Source: Halomonas llamarensis (lineage in GTDB: Bacteria; Pseudomonadota; Gammaproteobacteria; Pseudomonadales; Halomonadaceae). From it: 50,004 nucleotides of DNA. The first letter of the stretch is position 1. Each line of letters begins with the position of its first letter. The stretch covers positions 1 to 50,004 of the forward strand of contig NZ_JAMJPJ010000027.1 of NCBI RefSeq assembly GCF_023555005.1, given 5' to 3'. Made by a program: the position numbers and the translations under genes. This document shows positions 43,274-50,004 of the stretch, piece after piece. The notes under the pieces were generated by a model, which saw only the letters and a list, made by a program, of their open reading frames with translations, searched no databases and was not told the origin of the DNA.

Positions 43274-44092
43274 ATGACTAAATCCACGCGTCTTGAACAC
43301 TGCTTTAGCGCCCTCAAGCAGCAAAACCGCCCGGCGCTGGTCAGCTACCTGACCGCGGGCGACCCGGATGCCGACACCTCCCGCCGCCTGCTGCACGGGC
43401 TTCCCGCGGCCGGGGTGGATATCATCGAACTCGGCATGCCGTTCAGCGACCCCATGGCCGATGGTCCCGCCATTCAAAAAGCCGCGCAGCGCGCCCTGCA
43501 AAACGGCCAAACCCAGGCCAAAACGCTGGAGATGGTGCGCCGCTTCCGCGAAGAAGACAGCACCACGCCGATTGTGCTGATGGGCTACTACAACCCCATT
43601 TACTGCTACGGCGTTGAACGTTTTCTGGCTGATGCGGCCCGCGCCGGGGTAGATGGCCTGATTGTGGTAGACCTGCCCCCTGAACACGACGAAGAGCTAT
43701 ACCAGCCAGCGTTTCAGCACGGTATCGACTTTATCCGCCTGGCCACCCCGACCACCGACGCCAAGCGCTTGCCCAGGGTGCTGGCGAATGCCTCCGGGTT
43801 TATCTACTACGTCTCCGTAGCGGGCGTGACCGGCGGCAATGCCCCCACGCCGGAAAGGCTGGAAAGCTCGGTTGCCCACCTGCGCGAACATACCGACCTG
43901 CCTATTGCGGTGGGCTTTGGTATTCGCACCGCCGAGCAGGCCGCCACCATTGGCCGCTACAGCGATGCCGTCGTGGTTGGCTCCGCGCTAGTCGACTGCA
44001 TCGAACACGCCAACACGCCTGATGAAGCCGTTGAGCGGGTGCACGGCTTGGTCAGCGAGCTGGCGGAAAGCGTCAGGGCGTGTCGTAGGTAG
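43274..44092 (+). CDS. trpA: tryptophan synthase alpha chain
   Basis: This encodes 272 aa. It cleaves indoleglycerol phosphate and channels indole to TrpB. The catalytic residues E52 ([10 protein letters not shown]) and D63 (ADGP) correspond to E. coli E49 and D60. Start 43274 has AGGAG 8 nt upstream; ATG 43250, overlapping the trpB stop, is an in-frame alternative that would add eight residues. It is the second gene of the trpBA operon, followed by no further trp genes. Confidence 0.94.
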   Translation: MTKSTRLEHCFSALKQQNRPALVSYLTAGDPDADTSRRLLHGLPAAGVDIIELGMPFSDPMADGPAIQKAAQRALQNGQTQAKTLEMVRRFREEDSTTPIVLMGYYNPIYCYGVERFLADAARAGVDGLIVVDLPPEHDEELYQPAFQHGIDFIRLATPTTDAKRLPRVLANASGFIYYVSVAGVTGGNAPTPERLESSVAHLREHTDLPIAVGFGIRTAEQAATIGRYSDAVVVGSALVDCIEHANTPDEAVERVHGLVSELAESVRACRR

Positions 44093-44215
44093 ACGGAAAG
44101 CGGTGACGGCACTGCGGGAAGTGGAAGCCCATGGCTATTAAATAAAAAATCTAATATGGGGGCTATAAGGTGATGAGCTGTTGGATCATGTCATCGCTGT
44201 AGTGATGCGAGGCGT

Positions 44216-44821
44216 TTAGGACACAAGCGGCACCCAGACGTGCTCAACACCAATCGAAAGCGCCACGGCGACCAGCAACCCCGCCATCAGCCAGTTGAAG
44301 CCTTTCACGACCCGCGTGCTTTTAATGCGATCCCCCACCAGACTGCCGATGACCACATAGCTGCCGGGGGCGCCCGCCGCCATGGCGGACAGCCCTAGCG
44401 CCCACACCGCCAAGCTGACGCCCTGAATACCCGCCGCCGGAAACTGAAGGGTGGCGATGGGCAGGGTCGCGATAATGGCTTTTGGGTTGAGCAGTTGCAT
44501 CACCAGCCCATCGCGAAAGCTCAGCAGGCGCGGTGTATGGTCAGGCTCGCCAAAATCAGCGTTGGCGCGGGCAATTTTGACGGCCAGGTACACAATGTAG
44601 CTACAGCCCAGCGCACTCACCACGATCAGGGCGCTACCGCTGATCCAGGCAGCCCCCACCCAGCCCAACACCAGCAAGTAAACAAGCATCGCCATTCCCA
44701 CGCCCAGGCAAAACCCGACCGACTGTTTGGCTTGGCCATTAATGCCAATGTTCAAACCAAGCAGATTCACTGGCCCAGGCGAATACATGGCGCCTAGGGC
44801 GTAGGCGACGATTGCTAACAT
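44216..44821 (-). CDS. LysE-family amino acid exporter
   Basis: This encodes 201 aa with five or six transmembrane segments. The early GAMYSPGPVNLLGLNIGINGQ and the central FRDGLVMQLLNPKAIIATLP are the RhtB/LysE signatures. It exports an amino acid or derivative. An AraC-type regulator remnant lies directly upstream on the same strand (44852-45010); such pairs are common, so the regulator of this exporter may have been lost with the deletion at about 45008. Confidence 0.88.
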   Translation of the reverse strand: MLAIVAYALGAMYSPGPVNLLGLNIGINGQAKQSVGFCLGVGMAMLVYLLVLGWVGAAWISGSALIVVSALGCSYIVYLAVKIARANADFGEPDHTPRLLSFRDGLVMQLLNPKAIIATLPIATLQFPAAGIQGVSLAVWALGLSAMAAGAPGSYVVIGSLVGDRIKSTRVVKGFNWLMAGLLVAVALSIGVEHVWVPLVS

Positions 44822-44851
44822 GGTGAGACCTCTATGCGTGAAGGTTGGGAG

Positions 44852-45010
44852 TTAACGCGCGATATCGCACTGGTACTGATGGGGCGTCATGCCGTAAATG
44901 CGCTTAAAGCGGCGACTGAAATGGCTAAGGTCGGCAAACCCAAACCGCAACGCCACCTCATTGAGCGGCGCACCCTGGTCCAGCGCCGCACGGGCCGCGT
45001 TGATCCGGCA
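44852..45010 (-). pseudogene. AraC-family regulator, C-terminal remnant (5' deleted)
   Basis: On the minus strand, ending at 44852, the frame reads CRINAARAALDQGAPLNEVALRFGFADLSHFSRRFKRIYGMTPHQYQ, the end of an AraC-type DNA-binding domain (second helix-turn-helix with its conserved FGFADLSHFSRRFKR). Everything upstream is missing. The break coincides with the 5' truncation of the neighbouring DapA-like gene on the opposite strand, so one deletion appears to have removed both gene fronts. Confidence 0.82.
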
Positions 45011-45768
45011 ATTACGCCTACTTGAGCAGTGACGAGCGCGCCCGCGTGGCCAAGCTAAGTGTGGAAAGCGCCGCCAAAGTGCCCGTCATCGCCGGTATTG
45101 GCGCGCTGCGCACCCGCGATGTGCTCGTCAACGCTGACAATGCCCAGCAAGCAGGCGCGAGTGGTGTGCTGCTGGCGCCGGTCTCGTATCAAAAACTCAC
45201 CGATGACGAAGTGTTCAGCCTGTACGAGACGGTCTGCCGCTCGCTAAGCGTGCCGCTCTGCGTGTACGACAACCCCGGCACCACGCACTTCAACTTCAGC
45301 GACGAACTGCACGGGCGCATCGCCCAACTGCCCCAGGTGCGCTCCATCAAAATCCCCCCGGTGCAGAACGACCTGGCCGCTGCCAAAGCGCGCGTTACAG
45401 GGCTTCGCGCGTTAATCCCCAGCGACGTGACCATCGGCATCAGCGGCGACCCGGCCGCCGCCACAGGGTTACTCGCCGGGTGCGATGCCTGGTACTCGGT
45501 AATCGGGGGGCTCTACCCGGACATGGCGCTGGCGCTCACCCGCGCCGCCCAGGCAGGGGATGCCGAGCAAGCGACCGCCCGCTCTCAAGCGCTTGAGCCG
45601 CTATGGGCACTTTACCGTGACTACGGCGGCAGCCTCCGGGTCGCCGCCACCATCGCCGAAATCACCGGTAGAGTAAGCCAACCCTGCCTGCCCCAGCCGC
45701 TGAATACGCTGCAAGGTGAGGCCCGTGAAAGAGTTAAAGCCGTTGTTGAAGCGCTTGCGTTAAGCTGA
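45007..45768 (+). pseudogene. dihydrodipicolinate synthase/N-acetylneuraminate lyase family, 5'-truncated
   Basis: About 253 codons of a DapA-like class I aldolase remain, starting inside the GNYAYLS segment that follows the GxTG phosphate/carboxylate motif. The Schiff-base lysine (RSIKIPP, K near residue 115 of this fragment) and the tyrosine of VYDNPGTT are intact, but the first strand with the GxTG Thr is gone (roughly 40-50 residues). The only start in frame is TTG 45022. It is probably inactive. It would belong to the hydroxyproline or sugar-acid aldolase branches, but which one is not clear. Confidence 0.8.
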
Positions 45769-45887
45769 GGGTGTTGGCTATTTCAACGAAAGCGTTATCC
45801 AGTGAGAGTCTCATACATGCACTCCCGCACAATGGCCATTGACGGCTATGTGTTTGGAGACGGAATCACTTCAACTTGTGGAGCGTC

Positions 45888-45906
45888 GGGCGCTTCACGA
45901 GCGCCC
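45888..45906. terminator. perfect 7-bp hairpin
   Basis: GGGCGCT (45888-45894), loop TCACG and AGCGCCC (45900-45906). It lies between the DapA-like remnant and the end of the small gene on the minus strand. There is no T-run in either direction, so it is only a candidate terminator. Confidence 0.3.
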
Positions 45907-45937
45907 TGCCTGGTTGGTGCAATAAAGACTGGAAGGG

Positions 45938-46189
45938 CTATTCGTCAACGTTGCCCATGTTCGTCTGCGAGGCATCGTCGTCCTGAGTGCCGTCTGGAAC
46001 AGACCCTGGTTCATTGGGTGGCTTGGTCTCGAAGCGCCGCGCAACCTCGATCGCATCGGGCTCGTGATCATGACGCGTGATTTCTTTTGGAGCGCTGGGC
46101 GGGGTAACGTCTATAACACGCCATCCCGTAATGATGATGGCTTCAGCTTGCTCTTCGCTAATAGGTTCTTTACGGGTAGTACGGGCCAT
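45938..46189 (-). CDS. small acidic hypothetical protein, 83 aa
   Basis: I do not recognise this family. The start was set at ATG 46189 because AAGGAGGAGAGAAG precedes it on the minus strand, a strong Shine-Dalgarno. The protein begins MARTTRKEPISEEQAEAIIITGWRV, is rich in Glu, Asp and Pro, and ends in a disordered acidic tail (about 60-83, DGTQDDDASQ). It lacks cysteines and membrane segments. It lies alone between degraded genes, but its clean ribosome site argues for a real gene. Confidence 0.55.
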   Translation of the reverse strand: MARTTRKEPISEEQAEAIIITGWRVIDVTPPSAPKEITRHDHEPDAIEVARRFETKPPNEPGSVPDGTQDDDASQTNMGNVDE

Positions 46190-46270
46190 CTTCTCTCCTC
46201 CTTGAGAGTTGTCACTGGTGGCTTTCACTATGGCAGACCATGGCGAAACCTGCCTGGTTTGAGAGGCAAT

Positions 46271-46408
46271 TTAACCAAGCTGAGCCTCGATCGCAGCCTT
46301 ATCGATGACCGACCAGACCTCACGAATCTTTTGGTCGTGGAAGAGGTAGAACGCGTTCTCGCAAAACGTCACTTTTTGCCTATTGATAGGTAAGCCCAGG
46401 AAGTTGCC
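46271..46408 (-). pseudogene. SnoaL-like polyketide-cyclase/ester-cyclase remnant
   Basis: On the minus strand, ending at a stop at 46271, the frame reads GNFLGLPINRQKVTFCENAFYLFHDQKIREVWSVIDKAAIEAQLG, the usual C-terminus of SnoaL-like (NTF2-fold) proteins. An in-frame stop occurs just upstream at 46409-46411, and no upstream portion is present. It is a leftover of a deleted gene next to an IS copy. Confidence 0.7.
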
Positions 46409-46529
46409 TTAACGCTATTTCCTATGGATGATTTTTAGCTAAAGTAAGAACAATGCTTACCTGCCATGCACTTGGCTTAGAACGATCTTGATACCCCTTT
46501 GCTAATGTTACGAGGTAGTTGGTGTACTA

Positions 46530-47386
46530 GGGCGTGTTGACGTTTGATCGAAGATGATTTGGCAGGATAGGGGCAAGCTCGCAGAATAGAGGTTCTCACG
46601 CCAACAAACTGCGAGCTTGCGATGCCCCGACAAATGCTCACGGATGAACACTGGTCGAAGCTGAAACCTATCCTGCTTCAACAAGGTATCTATGACAAGG
46701 CCAACCTGCGCATCACTGTGGAAGGCATCCTTTACCGGATGCGCACTGGCTGCCAGTGGCGGGACCTGCCAGAGGCGTTTGGGTCCTGGAATACGGTCTA
46801 CAAGCGCTTCAACGCCTGGTCATCGGCTGGAAAGCTGATGGCGGTTTTCAACATGCTGGTCGAGGATCCGGATGTCGAGTGGCTATTCATTGATGGCTCT
46901 TACGTCAAGGCGCACCAGGACAGTACAGGGGCTGCCACAGAAGAGTCAGAAGCCATTGGCAAAAGTCGTGCAGGCAACACCAGCAAAATTCATCTGGCCG
47001 TTGACGCTTATGGCCTTCCCAATTCCTTCAGGATAACGGGCGGTGAGGTACACGACAGCACAGAAGCCCAGGCATTGATTGACGACTTGCCGACGGGGGA
47101 GGCGCTAGTGGCTGACAAGGGCTATGACAGCGAGCGTATCCGTGAGCAGGTTGAGGCGAAAGGCATGGAGGCCGTGATTCCACGTAGGCGCAACTCGAAA
47201 AAGGGAAATGCCAGTCTGGATAGAGGTTTATATCGCTATCGGCATCTCGTCGAGAATGCCTTTGCCCGTTTAAAATCGTATCACGCCATAGCGACGCGCT
47301 ACGATAAACTGAAGCGAAACTACGAAAGCATGGTGGCTTTGGCGTGCGGTTTTTTATGGCTCCCAATGTGAAACGTCAACAGGCCC
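46530..47386 (+). mobile_element. IS5-family (IS427-like) insertion sequence, complete copy 3
   Basis: An 857-bp element identical in size and ends to the copy at 25983 (terminal repeats GGGCGTGTTGACGTTT and, inverted, GGGCCTGTTGACGTTT), flanked by TA. Only a few base differences from copy 2 were seen. Its right end is directly repeated with the element at 1-123, about 47 kb away. Confidence 0.93.
46622..47371 (+). CDS. IS5-family transposase
   Basis: This encodes 249 aa with the same DDE motif residues as the copy at 25998 ([22 protein letters not shown]); it differs at one residue, His in SYHAIATRY. It appears intact and capable of acting in trans on all three copies. Confidence 0.93.
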   Translation: MPRQMLTDEHWSKLKPILLQQGIYDKANLRITVEGILYRMRTGCQWRDLPEAFGSWNTVYKRFNAWSSAGKLMAVFNMLVEDPDVEWLFIDGSYVKAHQDSTGAATEESEAIGKSRAGNTSKIHLAVDAYGLPNSFRITGGEVHDSTEAQALIDDLPTGEALVADKGYDSERIREQVEAKGMEAVIPRRRNSKKGNASLDRGLYRYRHLVENAFARLKSYHAIATRYDKLKRNYESMVALACGFLWLPM

Positions 47387-47412
47387 TAACTCAACATACT
47401 AAAGGTCTCCAT

Positions 47413-48031
47413 ATGGCAACCACGCTGCCGATGACGTCTGCTCAAAACCACCGCTGGATCATTTTGCTGATAGCCACCCTTGCCCAAGCAGCGGCGTGTT
47501 TCTTCGTTCAGGGCATCGGCGCCATAAGTGTGTATATACAGGCAGATATGGGGCTCTCTGCATTTCAGATTGGGGCGCTGGTCTCGGCGGCTCAGTTGGT
47601 GCCTGTGGCCGGGCTGTTGGTTGCCGGGGAGTTGCTGGACAGGTTCAGTGAGCGTTTGGTGGTGGGGGTAGGCACTCTCGTAGTCGGCATCGCGCTTAGC
47701 GCTGCTGTGCTGGCCGAGAGTTACTGGGCCATGCTGCTTTTTTTGGTCATCGTAGGGGCGGGTTACAGTACCGCTCAGCCTGGCGGCAGCAAATCGGTAG
47801 CGGCTTGGTTTGATAAATCCCAGCGCGGCTTTGCCATGGGCATTCGTCAGGCGGGCTTGCCGCTGGGCGGGGCTTGGGCTACCGCTACATTCAATGTTCA
47901 TGCTCGGCTGCTTGATGGCCTGGCTGGGGTTTTTTGGCTTCGGCTGGTGTCTGCTGATCGCCATGACAATATTGGGGTTGCTAATGACTATCCAACGGGA
48001 AGGAGACGTGAATGAAAGCCATCGTGTTTGA
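47413..48031 (+). pseudogene. MFS transporter with internal deletion and frameshift
   Basis: The first 155 or so codons from ATG 47413 encode the N-terminal half of an MFS protein (six helices; GELLDRFSERLVVGVGT after TM2, SVAAWFDKSQRGFAMGIRQAGLPLGGA). Near 47876 the text jumps to the end of the protein in another frame: MFMLGCLMAWLGFFGFGWCLLIAMTILGLLMTI, which closes at 48031 and overlaps the start of the next gene. About 200 residues are missing. The start lies 26 bp after the IS copy, so the original promoter is probably lost. Confidence 0.82.
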
Positions 48032-48740
48032 CGTATTTGGCACTATTGTCGATTGGCGTTCCAGTTTGATTCATCAATTCAATGAGCTAGAGAAAGAGTT
48101 GGGGCTTGAGCTGCCCTGTGAAGCGCTGACGGATCAATGGCGACAGCTTTATGCGCCTTCAATGGACAGGGTACGTCAAGGCGAACTCCCCTGGACGGTA
48201 TTAGATGATCTGCATCGAGAAAGCCTGGTCAAACTACTCAATCAACATGGGATTGCGCTGGACGAGGCGACCATTGATCGCATTAACCTCTTCTGGCATC
48301 GGTTAACGCCATGGCCGGACGTGCAACGTGGCCTTCAGCGCTTGAAAGAGCAATACATCATCGCAACGCTGACCAACGGTAATATCTCACTGATGGTGGA
48401 TGTTGCCCGTTATGCTGAACTGCCGTGGGATATGGTGTTTTCCGCCGAATTATTCCAGCACTACAAGCCTGATCCGGAAGTCTATTTAGGGGCATGCCAC
48501 CTGCTGCGCCTGCCGCCTGAAGAGGTGATGCTATGTGCGGCGCATAATTCTGACCTGCGTGCTGCCCGTGCATTGGGGATGAAAACGGCTTTCATACCCC
48601 GGCGCACAGAATATGGCCTGCAACAGCGCAATGATTTAGAAGCCGAGGAAGCATGGGATGTGGTGGCTGAAGATCTCGTCGCGTTGAGTGAGCAGGGCGC
48701 AAGTCACCCGGGCCATATGTCCCGGGCGAAGTGCGTCTGA
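48012..48740 (+). CDS. haloacid dehalogenase type II family protein
   Basis: This encodes 242 aa of the HAD superfamily. The nucleophile is D7 in IVFDVFGTIVDW, motif II is LTNGN, motif III lysine is in HYKPDPEVY, and motif IV is CAAHNSDLRAA with an Asp. The arrangement matches L-2-haloacid dehalogenase-like proteins, which release halide from 2-haloalkanoic acids, although many members act on phosphates. AAGGAG lies 9 nt before ATG 48012. It overlaps the broken MFS ORF, which suggests an original operon with that transporter. Confidence 0.83.
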   Translation: MKAIVFDVFGTIVDWRSSLIHQFNELEKELGLELPCEALTDQWRQLYAPSMDRVRQGELPWTVLDDLHRESLVKLLNQHGIALDEATIDRINLFWHRLTPWPDVQRGLQRLKEQYIIATLTNGNISLMVDVARYAELPWDMVFSAELFQHYKPDPEVYLGACHLLRLPPEEVMLCAAHNSDLRAARALGMKTAFIPRRTEYGLQQRNDLEAEEAWDVVAEDLVALSEQGASHPGHMSRAKCV

Positions 48741-48755
48741 ATCGGTAAATGAGGC

Positions 48756-49880
48756 TCAGTTGACTGCGGCGATGGCACCTGCGATATAGGGTAGGTTCTC
48801 ATGAGAGAAGCCAGCCACATTGGCGCGCCCGGAACGGACCATGTAGATGCCAAATTCATCACGCAGGCGGTCCACTTGTTCTGGCATAAGTCCAGTGTAT
48901 GAGAACATGCCGCGCTGTTCGGCCACGCAGGCGTACTTCTGATCCAGATCATAGGGCTTGAGAGCCTCGACAAACTCGCGACGTAGAGTGTTAATGCGGT
49001 CGCGCATTTCGTTGAGCTCATTACGCCAAATGCTGGCCAGCTCTCCGGAGTGTAAAATTTCGGCTATGATGGAACCACCATGGGCTGGCGGGTTGGAGTA
49101 GTTCTCGCGGGCGACGATGGCTACCCGGGAACGGACGTTCTCCATCTGCTCTCTATTCTTGGCTACCATGATCAAACAACCGGTGCGCTCGCAGTAAATG
49201 CCGAAGTTCTTAGAGCAAGAACTGGTGATTATCACCTCGTCGAGGCTCTCGGCCAGCAGTCGAACACCATAGGCATCTTCATCGAGACCCTCACCGAAGC
49301 CTTGATAAGCAAAGTCTACCAGCGGCAGCAAGCTGCGCTCCTTAACCACTTCGAGTACTTGGTTCCACTGTCCGTGGGACAGGTCGAAACCGGTCGGGTT
49401 GTGGCAGCAGCCGTGCAGCACCACTACGTCGCCTTTGGGAATCTTTTTTAAGGCAGCGAGCATGCCATCGAAGTCCAGGCGGTTGCCAGCATCCACGTAG
49501 GGATACTTCCTCAGAGTGATGCCTGCCGCTGGGAAGATGCCTAGGTGGTTGGGCCAGGTCGGGTCGCTGACCCAGATATCCTTGCCCGGCAATTGAGCGG
49601 CGATGAAATCTGCTGCCAGGCGCAAAGCGCCAGTACCGCCGGGAGACTGGCTGGCACTTGCACGATTGGCATTAAGTACGGGGGAATTCTCGCCGAGTAT
49701 TAGCGGGAGTATGGCGTCATTATAGCGAAGATCACCGTGAGACCCGATGTAGGACTTAGTGGTTTTGTTCTTGAGCACCAGAGCCTCAGCTTTCTTAACT
49801 GCAAGCATAATCGGTGTTTTGCCCTGAGCGTCGCGGTAGACCCCTACGCCAAGGTCGACCTTCTGAGGGGTGGTGTCTTT
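48756..49880 (-). pseudogene. aromatic amino acid/aspartate aminotransferase, 5' end cut off
   Basis: The frame runs from about 49880 to 48756 with the full catalytic body of an AspC/TyrB-type class I aminotransferase: VDLGVGVYRD near the start, HGCCHNPTG (PLP-contacting Asn), VDFAYQGFG (Asp), SSCSKNFGIYCERTG (Schiff-base Lys). The natural N-terminus (about 20-25 residues) is missing. At 49880 the frame meets sequence resembling the end of an IS256-type element. An internal ATG at 49808 could start a 350-aa protein, but this would lack the N-terminal dimer arm. It is a probable null allele. Confidence 0.82.
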
Positions 49881-50004
49881 GAGTTATTGTCAAATTTTGT
49901 GTATGACCGTTTAGGCGGCGGTCCTATCTGACTGATCTGTTAAGGGCTCCCCATCCTGGAATTTCACGTTATTCACGACCAGTTCCAGTTTGTTGAACCC
50001 CGCT
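49881..50004 (-). mobile_element. end of a probable IS256-family element (partial)
   Basis: From 49881 on, the sequence (GAGTTATTGTCAAATTTTGTG on the plus strand) has the look of an IS256-type terminal repeat and leads into the C-terminus of an ORF running to the window edge. It interrupts the aminotransferase at codon Lys-Asp-Thr-Thr. Family assignment is by resemblance of the end sequence and the ORF, from memory. The other end of the element lies outside the window. Confidence 0.5.
49911..50004 (-). CDS. C-terminus of probable IS256-like transposase (partial)
   Basis: Thirty codons before a stop at 49911 read AGFNKLELVVNNVKFQDGEPLTDQSDRTAA. The VxFxDG pattern resembles the C-terminal tail of Mutator/IS256-type transposases. 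Catalytic residues are outside the window, so the call is tentative. Confidence 0.45.
   Translation of the reverse strand, partial: AGFNKLELVVNNVKFQDGEPLTDQSDRTAA

Noticed and set aside
44834..45025. A plus-strand ORF of 63 codons before the DapA-like gene
   Set aside because: It is antisense to the AraC-type remnant, whose minus-strand protein is clearly recognisable.
45802..46080. A plus-strand coding region of 92 codons
   Set aside because: The translation is of low complexity with no family resemblance, lacks a ribosome site and runs antisense to the small gene at 45938-46189.

Overview
The window looks like a chromosomal segment of a halophilic gammaproteobacterium of the Halomonas/Vreelandella type. 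The evidence is an arginine succinyltransferase (AST) operon with a two-subunit AruF/AruG transferase as in pseudomonads and halomonads, moderately high GC (about 55-60 % by eye), acidic secreted and membrane-tail proteins, and a divergent trpI/trpBA pair. The genus is inferred from protein resemblance, not from a search.

Layout. 1-123 is the end of an 857-bp IS5-family element (further copies at 25983-26839 and 46530-47386). 177-6383 is the AST operon astC-aruF-aruG-astD-astB (arginine to glutamate, without astE). 6545-15375 holds an MFS transporter with an acidic tail, a UPF0126 membrane protein, an AsmA-like gene damaged near its 3' end, a DUF3581 protein, a tandem universal stress protein, mmsA behind a palindromic operator, and an unrecognised gene. 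15590-19222 holds an AhpD-like protein, a TPP riboswitch with a sodium-solute symporter, and a GAF-PAS-GGDEF diguanylate cyclase. 19356-23763 is a rearranged block: a quinone-reductase-like gene whose 3' end is fused to a duplicated scrap of the GGDEF gene, an EAL phosphodiesterase, a DUF2237 gene, a second copy of the reductase with two in-frame internal deletions, a proline-racemase-family gene and a DUF1289 gene. 24014-28197 pairs a periplasmic binding protein with a chemoreceptor gene split by the IS. 28347-35858 carries stress and metabolic genes (PfpI, AraC regulator/alcohol dehydrogenase, methyltransferase, ADP-ribosylglycohydrolase, GDPD). 36046-37760 is a low-GC two-gene unit, an AAA ATPase of PtuA-like architecture and a small protein with a PD-(D/E)XK-like motif; it is the best candidate for an undescribed defence-like system. 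37908-44821 holds an SDR protein, a CDF metal exporter, a metallopeptidase, trpI/trpBA and a LysE exporter. 44852-50004 is a decaying zone of truncated genes, IS elements, a haloacid dehalogenase-type gene, and an aromatic aminotransferase cut at its 5' end by what looks like an IS256-type element.

The dominant theme of the window is gene erosion by internal deletion and IS insertion. At least nine loci are affected: the AsmA-like gene, the second reductase copy, the GGDEF scrap, the chemoreceptor, the CDGSH-like ORF, the aldo/keto reductase remnant, the AraC/DapA pair, the SnoaL remnant and MFS gene, and the aminotransferase. Several deletions appear to end at short microhomologies. No tRNA, rRNA or CRISPR array was seen. 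All family assignments were made by reading the translations; none was confirmed by a database search.
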